A stretch of DNA of 64,000 nucleotides from Ndongobacter massiliensis. GTDB lineage: Bacteria > Bacillota > Clostridia > Tissierellales > Peptoniphilaceae. Within the stretch, counting starts at the first letter, position 1. Every line of letters begins with the position of its first letter. Below, one piece after another: positions 50,796-58,269 of the stretch. The position numbers and the translations under genes are program-made. The stretch spans positions 1,494,840 through 1,558,839 of the forward strand of contig NZ_LT635480.1 in assembly GCF_900120375.1 (NCBI RefSeq). The letters run 5' to 3'. The notes beneath the pieces were generated by a model. The model was given only the letters and a program-made list of their open reading frames with translations, was not told the DNA's origin and did not search any database.

Positions 50796-51000
50796 CTAAT
50801 TATTACTGCTCATAAATCTAAATGTCACATGATAATTAAAAATAACATATCTATGTCCGCCTTCAATAATTTTTCTCTAGAATATTACGCCTAAATATTC
50901 TTAATTTATAATTTTTATACCCACTCTTTTCTTTGTTAAAACAAGTTCTAAAAACTTATGCTATATTTTTAGAATATAGTCTATATATGTCTCTACATGT
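50796..51000 (-). other. AT-rich leader/promoter region of the methionine gamma-lyase operon
   Basis: About 200 bases, far more AT-rich than the surroundings. Several TATAAA/TATATT boxes and a CTATATT/AATATAG stem are present on the minus strand, but no -35/-10 pair stands out. I found no T-box (GGGTGG..ACCGCG) or SAM-box consensus. No gene is supportable. Confidence 0.4.
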
Positions 51001-51023
51001 GAAGAAAAGCGCCCGAAGGCGCT
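51001..51023 (-). terminator. Intrinsic terminator after htrA
   Basis: Minus-strand stem AGCGCC / GGCGCT closed by a TTCG tetraloop and followed by TTTTCTTC, 25 bases after the htrA stop. Confidence 0.85.
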
Positions 51024-51047
51024 CTTCCAGAAATTCATTCGTACACA

Positions 51048-52535
51048 TTACGGCAAAAATGGAAATATTCCCTGCGGCTCCCGATTCTCCTCCGGTTGCG
51101 GTTCCGCATCCTGCGCAGCGGCACTGGGTGTAAAATCGGTGAAGGTCAGCTTGGTTTTCTGTTCTTTTCCGTCGCGGAAATAGGTGATCTCAACCGTATC
51201 GCCCACGGCATACTCCAGGAGATGGGTCTTTAAGCCGTTCATCGACTCTACCGGTTTGCCATCAATGGCGGTAATGATGTCCCCCTGCGTGAAGCCCGCC
51301 TTGGCCGCCGGGGAATCCGCAAACACCTGGTTGATCAGCGCACCCTTATCCGTCGGCAAATTCTGAGCACCGTACTGGAGTGCCATCTGCACATTCATGC
51401 CCGTGATGCCGAGGTACAGCGGCTGGTAAGACCCGGTTGCAATGACTTTCTCGATAATGGGCTTTGCCACATTGATCGGGATGGCAAATCCAATGCCGTC
51501 CGCCGACTGCGGTCGCGCCGTATTGATGCCGATGACTTGTCCTTTGGCATTGAGCAGTGCCCCACCGGAATTGCCGGCGTTGATGGCCGCATCCGTTTGA
51601 ATGAGCCCGTCCATAATGCCGCCGTCCTGCAACTGAATCGAGCGGTTCAGTCCCGAAACATAGCCGGAGGTCAGCGTCGACTGCAAATCCAAGCCAAGCG
51701 GATTGCCGATAGCGACCGCCTTGTCGCCCACCTGCACGAGGTCGGAGTCGCCCAATTCGATCGCCGGCAACCCCGTTTTTTCGACTTTGATCATGGCGAG
51801 GTCGAGCGAGGGGTCATTCCACACGAGTTGGGCGTCGATTTCCGAACCGTCAGAAAAGCGCACAACCACCTGCGAAGCCTTTCCGTTTTCCACGACATGC
51901 GAATTCGTCAGGATGTACCCGTTGGAATCGACGATAATGCCCGTGCCGACGGATTCCGAGTACTGGGGAATGCCCTGCAAAAATGGGTTGCCAAACCCGG
52001 CGGACGGCGTTTTCGTCGTAATCCCGACAATCGACTGAATCGACTTCGCAGCGACGGCGTTTTCCACCGTGCTGTCCGAATCCAATTTAATATCCACCGA
52101 TTGATGCTTCCCCTGTGCGCTGTCGCCGGTGCCCAACAATCCGCCCTTAAAAAATGCGCCAGTAATGGTTGAGCCCAGCAGCGCCCCGGCGAGAACAAAG
52201 GCGAGGACGCGGCTCCAGCCGAATTTCGGTCGGTAATTGCGGCGAATTTCCTCGCGTACGAGTTTGCGTACGCGCACATCCTCCGCTTCCCGCGCCGCTT
52301 CTTCTGCGGCACGCGCCGCCGACTCCTCCTGCGAACTCCACGAACCCCCTTCGCTTCCGAGTTCTCCGACGGGCGCCGTATCTGCATGCGCCGCTTCCTG
52401 CGCCGGTTTTTCCTCGCGGGTCATTCCCCCCTCAGAAATGGAGTCTTCCATGCGGCGCGACTCCGCTTCGCTCTCATATCTTTCATCTTGTCCCGAACGA
52501 TTTTCACGGGACGCATCATTGTTATAATCTGTCAT
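51048..52535 (-). CDS. htrA: HtrA/DegP-like membrane-anchored serine protease
   Basis: A 495-residue protease. Residues 1-95 are acidic, low-complexity and cytoplasmic; a membrane helix lies at about 108-130 (VLAFVLAGALLGSTITG). The trypsin-like domain has His in ILTNSHVV, Asp in PSLDLAMIKV and Ser in NAGNSGGALLN; a C-terminal PDZ domain (about 375-465) includes YLGITGMNVQ and GDIITAIDGKPVESM. It degrades misfolded envelope proteins. A G-run ribosome site is about 20 bases from the ATG, with a GCGGC/GCCGC hairpin (52543-52556) between, which could bring it into register. Confidence 0.93.
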   Translation of the reverse strand: MTDYNNDASRENRSGQDERYESEAESRRMEDSISEGGMTREEKPAQEAAHADTAPVGELGSEGGSWSSQEESAARAAEEAAREAEDVRVRKLVREEIRRNYRPKFGWSRVLAFVLAGALLGSTITGAFFKGGLLGTGDSAQGKHQSVDIKLDSDSTVENAVAAKSIQSIVGITTKTPSAGFGNPFLQGIPQYSESVGTGIIVDSNGYILTNSHVVENGKASQVVVRFSDGSEIDAQLVWNDPSLDLAMIKVEKTGLPAIELGDSDLVQVGDKAVAIGNPLGLDLQSTLTSGYVSGLNRSIQLQDGGIMDGLIQTDAAINAGNSGGALLNAKGQVIGINTARPQSADGIGFAIPINVAKPIIEKVIATGSYQPLYLGITGMNVQMALQYGAQNLPTDKGALINQVFADSPAAKAGFTQGDIITAIDGKPVESMNGLKTHLLEYAVGDTVEITYFRDGKEQKTKLTFTDFTPSAAAQDAEPQPEENREPQGIFPFLP

Positions 52536-52645
52536 ACGCTTTGCGGCAAATGCCGCCCCCCTTTCATTCCGCCATAGGTTTCTTCCTTTGGTGTCTTTAT
52601 GCTACGCGGAAATTTTGGAGAAAATATGTTCCTGTAAAAGCGCGA

Positions 52646-53521
52646 TCAGTTTTCTGACTGTATAAGCTGCTCCAAATAGGCGTGGAATCGGTCACGCAAC
52701 GCCGGATCGCGCAGCGCAAACTCCACTGTCGCTTCCAAAAAGCCCTGCTTATCTCCAATGTCATAGCGGCGTCCCGTAAAGTCGTAGCCGAAGACCGCTT
52801 CTTCCCTCGCCATGTCGCGCAGGGCATCCGTGAGTTGGATTTCCCCACCATAGCCGGGCTGCGTCTTTTCCAGATACTGAAAAATGTGCGGCGAAAGCAC
52901 ATGCCGCCCAAGAATCGCGACATTGGACGGTGCCTCTTCACGCTTCGGTTTTTCGACCATGGTCCGGATGCGATAGAGCCCTTCGCCTACGTTTTCCCCG
53001 TCAATGCAGCCGTACTTGTCAATCACGGCAGGATCGACGCTCTGACACCCGATAATGGACGCGCCGGTTTTCTCATATTGACGCATCAACTGTCCGATGC
53101 AGGGATCTTCCGGATTCCACACCATATCGTCGCCCAAAAGAATCGCAAAGGGTTCGTCTCCGATAAAATCTTTCGCACAGAGAATCGCATGGCCCAGACC
53201 GAGCGTCTCATTCTGGCGTACGTAGAAAATATCACAAAAATGATTTATCGCCTCGACCTGGCGCAGCGCCTCCATCTTTCCTTTTTCCCGCAGCGCCAAC
53301 TCCAGCTCGATGTTGTGATCGAAGTGATTTTCAATAGCCGTCTTGCCGCGATTCGTCACAAACAAAATACTTTCGATGCCCGATGCCGCCGCCTCCTCGA
53401 CGATGTACTGCAGCGCCGGTTTATCGACAATCGCCAACATTTCCTTCGGTGTCGCCTTGGTCGCCGGTAAAAATCGTGTGCCCAAACCCGCGACGGGAAT
53501 GACTGCCTTGCGTACTTTCAT
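52646..53521 (-). CDS. galU: UTP-glucose-1-phosphate uridylyltransferase
   Basis: A 291-residue nucleotidyltransferase: VRKAVIPVAGLGTRFLPATKATPKEML with the GLGTRF nucleotide loop and Lys of the P-loop, then VDKPALQYIVEEA, LGLGHAILCAKD, ILLGDDMV and VEKPKREEAPSN. It makes UDP-glucose for wall and capsule glycans. The start is at 53521 (MKVRKAVIP) with a weak AGGGAAAG ribosome site; the long in-frame extension upstream covers a GC-rich structured leader and is not conserved. Confidence 0.94.
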   Translation of the reverse strand: MKVRKAVIPVAGLGTRFLPATKATPKEMLAIVDKPALQYIVEEAAASGIESILFVTNRGKTAIENHFDHNIELELALREKGKMEALRQVEAINHFCDIFYVRQNETLGLGHAILCAKDFIGDEPFAILLGDDMVWNPEDPCIGQLMRQYEKTGASIIGCQSVDPAVIDKYGCIDGENVGEGLYRIRTMVEKPKREEAPSNVAILGRHVLSPHIFQYLEKTQPGYGGEIQLTDALRDMAREEAVFGYDFTGRRYDIGDKQGFLEATVEFALRDPALRDRFHAYLEQLIQSEN

Positions 53522-53666
53522 GTTTCTTTCCCTACTTTCTGTATTCGCCCAACTAGGAGGATTCCTCTGCCGTCGACGCGACCTGGCAGTCGGGTCGTCG
53601 AAGCCCCACAGGGCAAGTCGCCTTCGCCCGACACGCTTGTCAACCATTTTCTAGCCTCTGTTGAGT
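53522..53666 (-). other. GC-rich, potentially structured leader of galU
   Basis: A 145-base region between the coiled-coil gene and galU. On the minus strand CGACGACC pairs with GGTCGCGTCG and CTGCC with GGCAG as alternatives, and a TTGACA box is at 53638-53643 without an obvious -10. No known riboswitch was recognised. Confidence 0.3.
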
Positions 53667-54281
53667 TTACCGTTTGTCCGCCTTTTTCTCAAGATTTTGC
53701 AGGGATTCTTGCAGCGCATCCAATTTTTCGTTCCAAGCTGCCTGCTTTTCCTGCTGTTCCAACTGACGCAACCGTCGCCCCAAAGTACGCAGCAATGCCT
53801 GCACTTTGACGGTGCTTTTTTGCAGCGTCGCGGATTGACGCCGCAGCTTCCACTGGGTTTGCACCCGGGAAAAACGCGCCTGCGGAGAAGTCAGGGGTTC
53901 GACCGTAAGCGCCTCTACCGCTTCTTGGGCGCTTTCTGCAAAGAGCGGGTGTTTTTCGATTGCCGACAAAACCTGTTTTACGGTGCGCAGTTGGCGCGCA
54001 GCGGTGCGAACCCCCTGCCAGGATTTTCCGACATCGCTCAGCTTGCCCAAGCGGCCCGGAGACAATTTTTCCGTCCCGATCGTCTCCGTCAAATGATCCA
54101 CATCCGAAACCGAAGTTTGCAACGATTTTTTCACATGTTCCAAGGCCTGCATCTGTTCCTTTACCCAGGTAATCTCTTCCGCACGAGTTTTGAATTCCAG
54201 CTTCGTATGCTGTGCACGCACGCGTTCCAAACGCGCAGCTGCTTGCTTCGCCTGTTTTTCTGTCACAATACGCTTTGTCAT
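53667..54281 (-). CDS. Hypothetical coiled-coil protein
   Basis: A 204-residue, highly charged, nearly all-helical protein with heptad-like stretches (ITEKQAKQAAARLERVRAQ-like start, LRRQSATLQKSTVKVQALL, LRQLEQQEKQAAWNEKLDALQ). No signal peptide, membrane helix or recognised domain. GGAGAGGAG precedes the ATG, which supports translation. It is divergent from the S9 peptidase gene and upstream of galU on the same strand. Function unknown. Confidence 0.6.
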   Translation of the reverse strand: MTKRIVTEKQAKQAAARLERVRAQHTKLEFKTRAEEITWVKEQMQALEHVKKSLQTSVSDVDHLTETIGTEKLSPGRLGKLSDVGKSWQGVRTAARQLRTVKQVLSAIEKHPLFAESAQEAVEALTVEPLTSPQARFSRVQTQWKLRRQSATLQKSTVKVQALLRTLGRRLRQLEQQEKQAAWNEKLDALQESLQNLEKKADKR

Positions 54282-54343
54282 AGTGTCTCCTCTCCGAAAA
54301 TTCGATAGGGATTTATTTTAATATACCCCTTTATGCCCCGTCC

Positions 54344-54370
54344 TTGCGCTCGAGGATAACGTGTTATAAT
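54344..54370 (+). promoter_or_regulatory. Extended -10 promoter of the S9 peptidase gene
   Basis: TGT followed by TATAAT (54365-54370), an extended -10 element; a poor TTGCGC -35 lies 15 bases upstream. It is about 40 bases before the start codon. Confidence 0.5.
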
Positions 54371-54410
54371 GGCCCTGTTGAATAAAAAGGTTGCAGAAAA
54401 GAGGAAAATC

Positions 54411-56420
54411 ATGCGAATCGATCAATTTACAGAATGGTCTTTTGCACACGATCTGCAGGCGCCGGATGCCGGCGATGCCGTGTGTTTTCAAGTGACTCGT
54501 CCATCCAAAGAGGCAAATACCTATTGCACGGACTTGTGGTATTACAACGACGAACGAGGGCTCCGGCGGCTAACGAGCTCCGGAAAAGATGGCGCCGCCA
54601 TTTTTCTGCACGACGGGCGCCTGTTATTTCGCTCCACGCGGGAAAATCCGGAAAAACCGACGGATAAAACGCCGGGCAAGACCGAAAAAACGCCTGCCGA
54701 TCCTACCGAAAGCGAAGAAAAGTCTCCTCATACAACGTCATTTTGGCAAATCGATCCCGCCGGCGGAGAAGCCGCACATGCCTTTGACCTGCCCCTACAA
54801 GTGCAGAAATTACGGGAATGTTCTGAAAACGTATATATTTTTACTGGATGTGCAGGACGCGATCCGAAAGAAGATTGGATTGAAATCGAAGATCTTCCGT
54901 TTTGGTTTAACGGCGCGGACTACACTGCCGGAAATCGCACGGCGCTGTACCGTTTCCGTACCGATACCGAAAGCCCGGCAAACCCGGAACGTCTCACGAA
55001 AGAAAAAGAAGTCGTCGGTGCCTGGGATCTTTCTCCTTCCGGTCGCTATTTGGTATTCAGTGCGGCACATTTTGATCCGGTTCTGGCGCTGCGGGAAAGC
55101 ATCTTCTGCCTGGACTTGAAAACGGGCGTGCGAACCCAACTGACGAAGTGTGAGTTTTCCGTACAAAGCGTCCTCTTTGATGTGCGCGATGAAACGGAAA
55201 ATGCAATTTTTCTCGTTGCTGCAAAAGGCGAACATCACGGCATCAATGAGGACCCGCTGATCTACGGTCTGCATCGTTCAAAAAACACCATTGAAAAAAT
55301 CTGCAACGAATCCTTCGACGTTTCGCCGGGTTGCAGCGTCAACAGCGATTCGCGATTTGGCGGCGGATCGGTATTTCAATCTACTGCGGAGGGACTCCAG
55401 TTTATAGCCACCATCGGTGATCATGCACATCTTCTGCGTCTGGAGGAAGACAGCAGTACGACCGCCCGCTTGGCGGAGGACGGCTCCGTCGAGTGTTTCC
55501 GCGCTACCGACAGCGGGCTATATTTCATCGCCATGCGTGGATTGCAATTGCCGGAGGTCTACCGAAAACGAAGAGCGGATGTAGAATGTCTGACCGATTT
55601 TTCTGCCGCCCTGGCGGAGATACCGCTTGCGCCGATCGAAACTTTTACATTTTCCTCCAACGGTGCCGTTCTCACCGGGTACGTGATCAAGCCGCTGCAC
55701 TATGACCCGAAAAAAACCTATCCGGGTTTGCTGGAAGTACACGGCGGACCCAAGACCGTTTTCGGAACGCTGCTGCACCATGAGATGCAGTATTTCGCAT
55801 CACAGGACTATTTTATTTTCTACACCAATCCGCACGGCTCCGACGGGCATGGCGTTGCATTCTCGGACATTCGCGGAAAATACGGCACTATTGATTACGA
55901 AGACCTGATGACCTTTACCGATGCTGTGCTCGACCGCTATCCGGCGCTCGATCCGAAGCGTCTCGGCGTGCTCGGCGGTTCGTATGGCGGTTTTATGACC
56001 AACTGGATCATCGGGCACACCGACCGATTTGCCGCCGCCAATGCGCAGCGCTCGATCTCCAACTGGATCAGCTTTTACGGCGTTTCCGATATCGGATTTT
56101 ACTTTTCACCCGACCAAACGGTTGCCAATCCGTGGGATTCCCTGGAAGCCTGTTGGAAACAGTCCCCGCTCAAGTATGCGCGCTCGGTCAAAACCCCCAC
56201 CCTTTTCATTCACTCCGATCACGATCTGCGCTGTCCGCTCGAACAGGGGCTGCAAATGTATACGGCGATCAAGGAACAGGGCGTCGACAGCCGCATCGTC
56301 GTCTTCAAAGAGGAAACGCATGAGCTGTCGCGTTCGGGTCGACCGAAGGGGCGCATCAAGCGCCTAGAAGAAATCAGCCGTTGGTTTGCACACTATCTAA
56401 AAGGAGAGGATGTCGAATAA
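54411..56420 (+). CDS. S9-family prolyl oligopeptidase / acylaminoacyl peptidase
   Basis: A 669-residue cytoplasmic serine peptidase: N-terminal propeller domain (about 1-410) and a C-terminal alpha/beta-hydrolase (about 415-669). The nucleophile is in LGGSYGGFMTNW, the Asp in FIHSDHDLRCP and the His in EETHELSRSGRP. Closest in style to the S9C acylaminoacyl peptidases that clip short peptides. A Lys/Pro/Glu-rich insertion (about 80-115) is unusual. GAGG precedes the ATG at 54411; the upstream in-frame ATG overlaps the -10 box. Confidence 0.92.
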   Translation: MRIDQFTEWSFAHDLQAPDAGDAVCFQVTRPSKEANTYCTDLWYYNDERGLRRLTSSGKDGAAIFLHDGRLLFRSTRENPEKPTDKTPGKTEKTPADPTESEEKSPHTTSFWQIDPAGGEAAHAFDLPLQVQKLRECSENVYIFTGCAGRDPKEDWIEIEDLPFWFNGADYTAGNRTALYRFRTDTESPANPERLTKEKEVVGAWDLSPSGRYLVFSAAHFDPVLALRESIFCLDLKTGVRTQLTKCEFSVQSVLFDVRDETENAIFLVAAKGEHHGINEDPLIYGLHRSKNTIEKICNESFDVSPGCSVNSDSRFGGGSVFQSTAEGLQFIATIGDHAHLLRLEEDSSTTARLAEDGSVECFRATDSGLYFIAMRGLQLPEVYRKRRADVECLTDFSAALAEIPLAPIETFTFSSNGAVLTGYVIKPLHYDPKKTYPGLLEVHGGPKTVFGTLLHHEMQYFASQDYFIFYTNPHGSDGHGVAFSDIRGKYGTIDYEDLMTFTDAVLDRYPALDPKRLGVLGGSYGGFMTNWIIGHTDRFAAANAQRSISNWISFYGVSDIGFYFSPDQTVANPWDSLEACWKQSPLKYARSVKTPTLFIHSDHDLRCPLEQGLQMYTAIKEQGVDSRIVVFKEETHELSRSGRPKGRIKRLEEISRWFAHYLKGEDVE

Positions 56421-56429
56421 GGCGACTTC

Positions 56430-57401
56430 TCATCCCTGAAAGGGGCGATAGGAACAGCCGCGCAGCGTGTTTACGCGATCCAGATAGGATTGCGTATTGG
56501 CGAAGACAATGGCTGCGCGCCGCGCCATCGCTTCTTTCGTGTAGTATCCCACATGAGGTGTGAGCAGCACATGCGGTGCATGCAGCAGGGGGTCGTCCAC
56601 AAGGGGCGGCTCCTTTTCAAAAACATCGACGCCTGCACCGGCAATTTCCCCTTGCTTCAGCGCTTCCGAAAGCGCCTTTGCATCGACAATCGGTCCGCGC
56701 GCAATGTTGATAAACAATGCGGTCTTTTTCATTTGCGAAAATTCTTCTTTGCCGATCATGCCAAGCGTCGTTTCGTTTTGCGGCACATGCAGTGTGACAA
56801 TATCCGATTGCTGCAGCAGCTCCGCCAGCGAAACGTATTCCATGCCCAAGGCAGTACATTCCGGTTTTTCCGTCCGGCTGTACCCCAAAAGCCGCGCGCC
56901 GAAGGCATGAAACAGCTCGGCAACGCGCATGCCGATATGACCCGTACCGATGATCCCTACGGTTCTTCCGGCAAGCTCCCCGCCTAAAAAGTCGACCGCT
57001 GCCGCTCCATGAGCCATTGCAGCATCCGCCTGCTTGACCTTGCGCAGTAAATTGATCGCCATACCGATGACCAATTCCGCCACCGCCTGATCGGAATATC
57101 CGGCAGCATTGGTCACACGGATGCCTTTTTCTTTGCAAAGCGCCAACGGAATGTGATTGAGCCCTGTAAAAGCAACATTGAGGTAGCGCAGTGCTTCCGA
57201 CTTTTCCACCACGGCAGCCGGAAGCGGCGTATTCGCCATCATCACCACCTGCGCCCCGGCAATGCGCCGGTTCCAATCCGCTTCGTTCTGCGGCTTGTCT
57301 TCATAAGCCACCCATTCATGGCCTGCCTGACGCAAGGGCGCCGCAAAGGCCTCCAGTTGTTCCGGTTCAATGGCCAAGGGTTCCGCCAATACAATTTTCA
57401 T
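56430..57401 (-). CDS. D-2-hydroxyacid dehydrogenase
   Basis: A 323-residue NAD(P)-dependent enzyme of the D-isomer-specific 2-hydroxyacid dehydrogenase family. The Rossmann motif is VGIIGTGHIGMRVAELF; the catalytic Arg is in NIARGPIVD, Glu in GVDVFEKEPP and His in LTPHVGYYTKEA. Substrate could be D-lactate, glycerate/hydroxypyruvate or another 2-oxo acid; the lack of a C-terminal ACT domain argues against SerA. The glycerate kinase at 31 kb would fit a glycerate pathway but is far away. Start at 57401, with AAGGG upstream. It converges on the S9 gene. Confidence 0.9.
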   Translation of the reverse strand: MKIVLAEPLAIEPEQLEAFAAPLRQAGHEWVAYEDKPQNEADWNRRIAGAQVVMMANTPLPAAVVEKSEALRYLNVAFTGLNHIPLALCKEKGIRVTNAAGYSDQAVAELVIGMAINLLRKVKQADAAMAHGAAAVDFLGGELAGRTVGIIGTGHIGMRVAELFHAFGARLLGYSRTEKPECTALGMEYVSLAELLQQSDIVTLHVPQNETTLGMIGKEEFSQMKKTALFINIARGPIVDAKALSEALKQGEIAGAGVDVFEKEPPLVDDPLLHAPHVLLTPHVGYYTKEAMARRAAIVFANTQSYLDRVNTLRGCSYRPFQG

Positions 57402-57459
57402 TTTTTCCCTTCTTTCTTCTTTTCCATGATCCCCGAAGATGCAATGTGCTTGCACGGCA

Positions 57460-58269
57460 TCATTCTTCCGGTGCCCCCTCGCCTGTATGGGGCGCGCCTC
57501 GCGCGGGATCGTCGTCCGGTTGTTGGCTGGCCGCTGCCAGCACCAGCGCGTCGACCAGAATGCCAGCACTGCGCAAGGTCTGCTCCGCTTCACGGAGTGT
57601 ATTGCCCGAGGTGACAAAGTCGTCGACCAAAACACCGGGTGTTTGTTGCAGCAGCGCCATCGGTACGTGCACCGGCTGAAATCGGCCGGTTTTTTCATCC
57701 CAACGCGCCGCCGAAACCGCACGCTCCGGAAGCACCACTGAAAAAATGCCCTGCACATTGCGCGCACGCTCGACGCTGTCGATTTTATTCTGCTCGCGCG
57801 CCGCACCCCGCTTGGTCAATAGTGGGACAAAAAGCCGCCTCCCGCTTTTGCAAAAGCCCCGACAAAGCGCCTCCGCCGGATTCGCACCGCGTCGAATTTC
57901 TTTGCGCCTCTCCAAGGGAATGAACGTGGCCCAAGGATGGGGGTTCAAGTCCGCAAAGCGTGCGGCAGTTTCTCCGAGGATCGCTGCAAACGTCGGTTCA
58001 AAAAAACTCTGTTCCTCAAATTTATAGCGTGCAAAGAGTGCACGGAGAAAATTATTGTAAAACGCAACGGTGTATACGCGAAACGGCGGCGTTCGCTGCG
58101 CATCGAGCGTGCGCACGACCGGATAAAAGGAAAGGCGCGCATAGCAATCCCGACACAGCCCGGCGCGATACAGCGGTTTTTCCCCGCAGGCACAGCACGT
58201 ATCTGAATCGGCAAAAAACGATTCCAAGAGCCGCCACCCGAGAGATTTGCGGCGCGTATCACCACACAT
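57460..58269 (-). CDS. comF: ComF-family phosphoribosyltransferase-like protein
   Basis: A 269-residue ComF protein. A zinc-finger-like N-terminus has CxxC pairs (CCACGEKP and LCRDCY); the C-terminal PRTase fold has the PRPP loop VLVDDFVTSGNTLREAE and the NVQGIF segment typical of ComF. ComF is needed for transforming-DNA uptake in Bacillus and Haemophilus. It overlaps the recD2 stop by 11 bases with AGGAGG inside recD2, so both are co-translated. Confidence 0.88.
   Translation of the reverse strand: MCGDTRRKSLGWRLLESFFADSDTCCACGEKPLYRAGLCRDCYARLSFYPVVRTLDAQRTPPFRVYTVAFYNNFLRALFARYKFEEQSFFEPTFAAILGETAARFADLNPHPWATFIPLERRKEIRRGANPAEALCRGFCKSGRRLFVPLLTKRGAAREQNKIDSVERARNVQGIFSVVLPERAVSAARWDEKTGRFQPVHVPMALLQQTPGVLVDDFVTSGNTLREAEQTLRSAGILVDALVLAAASQQPDDDPARGAPHTGEGAPEE

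Noticed and set aside
50796-51000. SAM riboswitch or T-box upstream of methionine gamma-lyase
   Set aside because: No SAM-box core and no T-box GGGTGG/ACCGCG sequence could be found; only an attenuator-like stem is supportable.
53522-53647. 42-codon N-terminal extension of GalU
   Set aside because: The extension is Arg-rich and lies in a GC-rich leader; GalU homologues start at the chosen Met.
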